Of a stretch of 8,521 bases of DNA, positions 6,552 to 8,521 are shown in pieces. A program made the position numbers and the translations under genes. Each line of letters starts with the position of its first letter. The first letter of the stretch is position 1. The DNA comes from Chloroflexota bacterium. Its GTDB lineage: Bacteria; Chloroflexota; Limnocylindria; P2-11E. The notes below the pieces were generated by a model. The model had not been told where the DNA came from and did no database searches. It worked only from the letters and a program-made list of their open reading frames with translations. The stretch spans positions 1 through 8,521 of the forward strand of contig JACDAF010000195.1 of assembly GCA_013695575.1 (NCBI GenBank). Reading direction: 5' to 3'.

Positions 6552-7250
6552 CTACGCGGCGGCGGTGGTGTTCGCGATGAGGCGGTAGCCGAATCCGCGA
6601 GAGGTCTCGATCTGCACCTCGTCGACGCCGACGTCCTGCAGCTTCTTGCGCAGCCGGCCGACGTGCACGTCCACGAGCCGGGTGTCGCTTCCAGGCTCGT
6701 AGCCCCACACGCCGGCGAGCAGGTCGTCGCGGCTGAAGACGCGTCCGGGCTCCGCCGCGAGCGTGCGCAGGAGCTTGAACTCGGTCGGGGTGAGGGGGAC
6801 CTGCGTGTCACCCGCGACCGCCTGCACGCTTGCGAGGTCGATCACGAACCGGCCGAACCAGAGCTGTGTGCTGGGCACCGGCGCGAGTGGCTGGCGTGTG
6901 CGGCGCAGCAGCGCCTCCACACGGGCGACGAGCTCGTCGTTGTCGAAGGGCTTCCCCATGTAGTCATCCGCCCCGATGCGGAGGCCGACCACGCGGTCAG
7001 GCGGATCCTTCTTCGCGGAGAGGAACAGGATCGGTACCTCGCTGTCCTTGCGAAGCTGCAGGCAGAGGCTGATCCCATCCACGCTCGGCATCATCACGTC
7101 GAGCGTCACGAGGTCGGGCCCGAACTCGCGGAACGCATCGAGCGCCTGGCGCGAGTCGCTCACGACACGCGTGGCGAAGCCTTCGTCGCGGAGCACCTCG
7201 CCGATGAGGTTCGCGATGTCCGCGTCGTCATCCACCACCATGACCCGCAT
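6552..7250 (-). CDS. OmpR/PhoB-family response regulator
   Basis: A two-component response regulator and DNA-binding transcription factor. The receiver domain covers about residues 1-118: acidic pocket Asp7-Asp8-Asp9, phospho-acceptor Asp51 in VTLDVMMP, Ser78 in FLSAK, and Lys100 in GKPFDNDEL. The winged-helix effector domain covers about 128-227, with LTPTEFKLLRTLA, VWGYEPGSDTRLVDVHVGRL and the wing ETSRGFGYRL. All residues for phosphorylation are present. The start is chosen at the ATG at 7250, directly before the first receiver strand (MRVMVVDDD), giving 232 residues; an in-frame ATG at 7295 would add 15 polar residues with no receiver structure. Neither start has a good ribosome binding site. 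No histidine kinase is adjacent in the window, so partner and signal are unknown. The gene faces the mutase operon tail to tail, which gives no evidence that it regulates it. Confidence 0.93.
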   Translation of the reverse strand: MRVMVVDDDADIANLIGEVLRDEGFATRVVSDSRQALDAFREFGPDLVTLDVMMPSVDGISLCLQLRKDSEVPILFLSAKKDPPDRVVGLRIGADDYMGKPFDNDELVARVEALLRRTRQPLAPVPSTQLWFGRFVIDLASVQAVAGDTQVPLTPTEFKLLRTLAAEPGRVFSRDDLLAGVWGYEPGSDTRLVDVHVGRLRKKLQDVGVDEVQIETSRGFGYRLIANTTAAA

Positions 7251-7352
7251 TCCAGGCCGGCCCCGCGAATCTGACTGGTCACTCCCCCGGTCCATGTAAC
7301 GAATCAGGCAAGCAAGAGGCGTGCCGCCCGCTACCCGGTCATCGCCCGTCGA
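7251..7352. other. Intergenic region upstream of the response regulator
   Basis: About 100 bases separate the 293-residue gene from the response regulator start used here. The region is GC-rich except for a small AT-rich patch around 7293-7315, which would be the likeliest place for a promoter of the regulator. I cannot pick out a convincing -35/-10 pair or an inverted repeat. If transcription starts in or after that patch, the ATG at 7295 would be outside or at the very edge of the message, which slightly favours the 7250 start. Confidence 0.3.
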
Positions 7353-8234
7353 TCACGCGAGAGCGGCGTTCACGCCGGACAGGCGGTCGCGGATCCAGGA
7401 TCCCTCCGCCCCCACCTCGTCCGGCCAAGGCTCGAAGAAGAAGCGGTCGGTGTCCGTCTCGATGCGGTCGCGCTCCGATCGGCCGCGACGCGTCAGCCGA
7501 AGCGGATCCTCCGGCTCGACGAGACCGCGGGCCCGCAGCTCCACGAGCGCGGCGTCGACGCGCGCGCGGGTGTCGTGGCCGAGCAGGCTTGCGAGCCCCT
7601 CCGGCGTTTCGGCCTCACCGCGCCAGAGGTAGGTGAGGACGTTGAGGTCCGGACCCCGCAGATCGCGGCCGTGCCAGGCGGCGACGTGGCAGTCGTCCCG
7701 CACCATCCAGAGTCCGTACACGGCGTTGTCGAGCACGACCATCGGATGCGTCGACCCGTTCTCCGCCCGGTAGCGGAACGCTCGTGGCGTGTGCGCGTGC
7801 GGTACCTGCGGCGATGCGGCAGCGGACGCGAGGAACGCCCGCTCCAAGTGATCCGCGAGTCGAGCGAGCTCGTTCAGCGGGATAGGCTCGAGCGACTCGA
7901 GATGCGCGCCCGCCGCCACACGAAGCCGCCGCGCATGGTCGCGCGCTTTCGCGGTCGCGTGGAAGCGGCCGTTCCGTTCCTCGACGAGGCCGGCGCCCTC
8001 GCCCGCTGCCAGCATCCCCCGCAGCATCTCCCCGCGTGTGGAGTAGGGAAAGAGCAGGTCGTCGATCGTCGCGCCATCAGGAGCCACCTCGGGCAACGTC
8101 ACCGCTCGCAGGAACGCGGGCCGATCGATGCCTAGCTCCTCCATCGCGCGGAGGGGATGGTCGAGCTTCGTTCGCCGCCTGCCGAGGAACTGCTGCAGGA
8201 GCGGCACGACATCCACCGGATAGGGCGTCTTCAT
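7353..8234 (-). CDS. Protein of unknown function with two apparent winged-helix segments
   Basis: I do not recognise this 293-residue protein as a named family. Two segments look like winged helices. The first, about residues 55-104, has GEMLRGMLAAGEGAGLVEER followed by a beta-wing and an ATAKARDHARRL helix. The second, about 196-265, has LNVLTYLWRGEAETPEGLAS, a recognition-like helix (TRARVDAALVELRARGLVE), a wing LRLTRRG and a following helix. Between them lie a helical stretch (120-140) and a beta-rich part around 152-192 with YGLWMVRDDCHVAAWHGRD. The tail IETDTDRFFFEPW recalls proteins of the SalK / SCO6745 type with C-terminal MarR-like folds, but that is only a resemblance. There is no signal peptide or membrane segment. 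The ATG at 8234 overlaps the stop of the TraR/DksA gene (ATGA), which fixes the start and suggests co-expression; the frame is open further upstream but lacks support. A transcription factor is possible, not shown. Confidence 0.8.
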   Translation of the reverse strand: MKTPYPVDVVPLLQQFLGRRRTKLDHPLRAMEELGIDRPAFLRAVTLPEVAPDGATIDDLLFPYSTRGEMLRGMLAAGEGAGLVEERNGRFHATAKARDHARRLRVAAGAHLESLEPIPLNELARLADHLERAFLASAAASPQVPHAHTPRAFRYRAENGSTHPMVVLDNAVYGLWMVRDDCHVAAWHGRDLRGPDLNVLTYLWRGEAETPEGLASLLGHDTRARVDAALVELRARGLVEPEDPLRLTRRGRSERDRIETDTDRFFFEPWPDEVGAEGSWIRDRLSGVNAALA

Positions 8235-8521
8235 TGCGCCTCGCGCTCCTCCTTCGCGGCGTCGGCGACGCAGTACGGCGTCTCGGGGATGATCCCGAGC
8301 CGTTCCGTCGGAATGGGCTCCCCGCACGCGACGCAGGTGCCGTAGGTCCCATCCTTCACGCGCGCCAGCGCGGCGTCGATGCGTTCGAGCCTGGCCTCGG
8401 CCCGACGCTGCTGCGTGAGGTCGAGCTCGCGCTGCGCCGTCTCGGTCGCCGCGTCCGCGGGATGCTGATCGGCGAGCGTGAGCTCGCCGCCGCTCTCGCC
8501 CTGCGGGACCGCAAGGCGCTC
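8231..8521 (-). CDS. TraR/DksA-family zinc-finger protein, N-terminus beyond the window end
   Basis: The last 96 residues of a DksA/TraR-type protein. These small coiled-coil proteins enter the RNA polymerase secondary channel or act as general stress factors. Visible are the DQHPADAATET segment typical of Gram-positive YteA-like members, a long charged helix (about residues 27-55 of the fragment), GTYGTCVACGEPIPTERLG, and the second half of the zinc finger PYCVAD. The finger spacing is Cys-x2-Cys-x17-Cys-x2, but the fourth ligand position is Asp instead of Cys. The frame is open to the window edge, so the gene starts outside. Its stop overlaps the start of the 293-residue gene. The family is clear from the finger; any role in the stringent response is not shown by the sequence. 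Confidence 0.9.
   Translation of the reverse strand, partial: ERLAVPQGESGGELTLADQHPADAATETAQRELDLTQQRRAEARLERIDAALARVKDGTYGTCVACGEPIPTERLGIIPETPYCVADAAKEEREAQ

Noticed and set aside
8235..8327. Upstream extension of the 293-residue protein to an ATG at 8327
   Set aside because: It would run through the zinc finger of the TraR/DksA gene in another frame and adds an arginine-rich stretch; the ATGA overlap at 8231-8234 is the better start.
1..8521. tRNA, rRNA, CRISPR array, insertion sequence or riboswitch (including a cobalamin riboswitch before the mutase operon)
   Set aside because: No clover-leaf, repeat-spacer pattern, transposase motif or terminal repeats were seen, and the 47-base gap before the B12 subunit gene is too short for a cobalamin riboswitch.

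Overview
The window is GC-rich bacterial chromosome, densely packed and mostly organised as runs of genes with overlapping stop and start codons. The organism cannot be named from this stretch. High GC, Gram-positive-style TraR/DksA and OmpR-type proteins and this mutase cluster would fit a Chloroflexota- or Actinomycetota-like lineage, but that is a weak inference.

Layout. (1) Positions 1-2879, minus strand: a three-gene run reading leftward. It holds a gamma-class carbonic anhydrase-like hexapeptide protein, histidine ammonia-lyase (hutH) and urocanate hydratase (hutU, cut off by the window start). HutH and HutU are the first two steps of histidine breakdown (histidine to urocanate to imidazolone propionate). 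(2) Positions 2880-2926: a 47-base divergent intergenic region with a ribosome binding site and possible back-to-back promoters. (3) Positions 2927-6509, plus strand: three overlapping genes encoding a B12-binding mutase small subunit, a PaaK-like acyl-CoA ligase and a mutase large subunit. The large subunit has Ile and Asp at the two positions that mark 2-hydroxyisobutyryl-CoA mutase rather than methylmalonyl-CoA mutase. The set is therefore best read as a 2-hydroxyisobutyrate (or related 2-hydroxyacid) activation and carbon-skeleton rearrangement operon: the ligase makes the CoA ester and the mutase converts it to 3-hydroxybutyryl-CoA. (4) Positions 6552-8521, minus strand, convergent with the mutase operon: an OmpR-family response regulator without a kinase in view, an unrecognised 293-residue protein with two apparent winged-helix segments, and a TraR/DksA zinc-finger protein cut off by the window end. 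The last two overlap by ATGA and probably form one transcript.

The main point of interest is the complete ligase plus mutase gene set with an unusual B-ligase-A order, divergently arranged from a histidine utilisation operon led by a carbonic anhydrase-like gene. No tRNA, rRNA, CRISPR array, insertion sequence or long repeat was seen.
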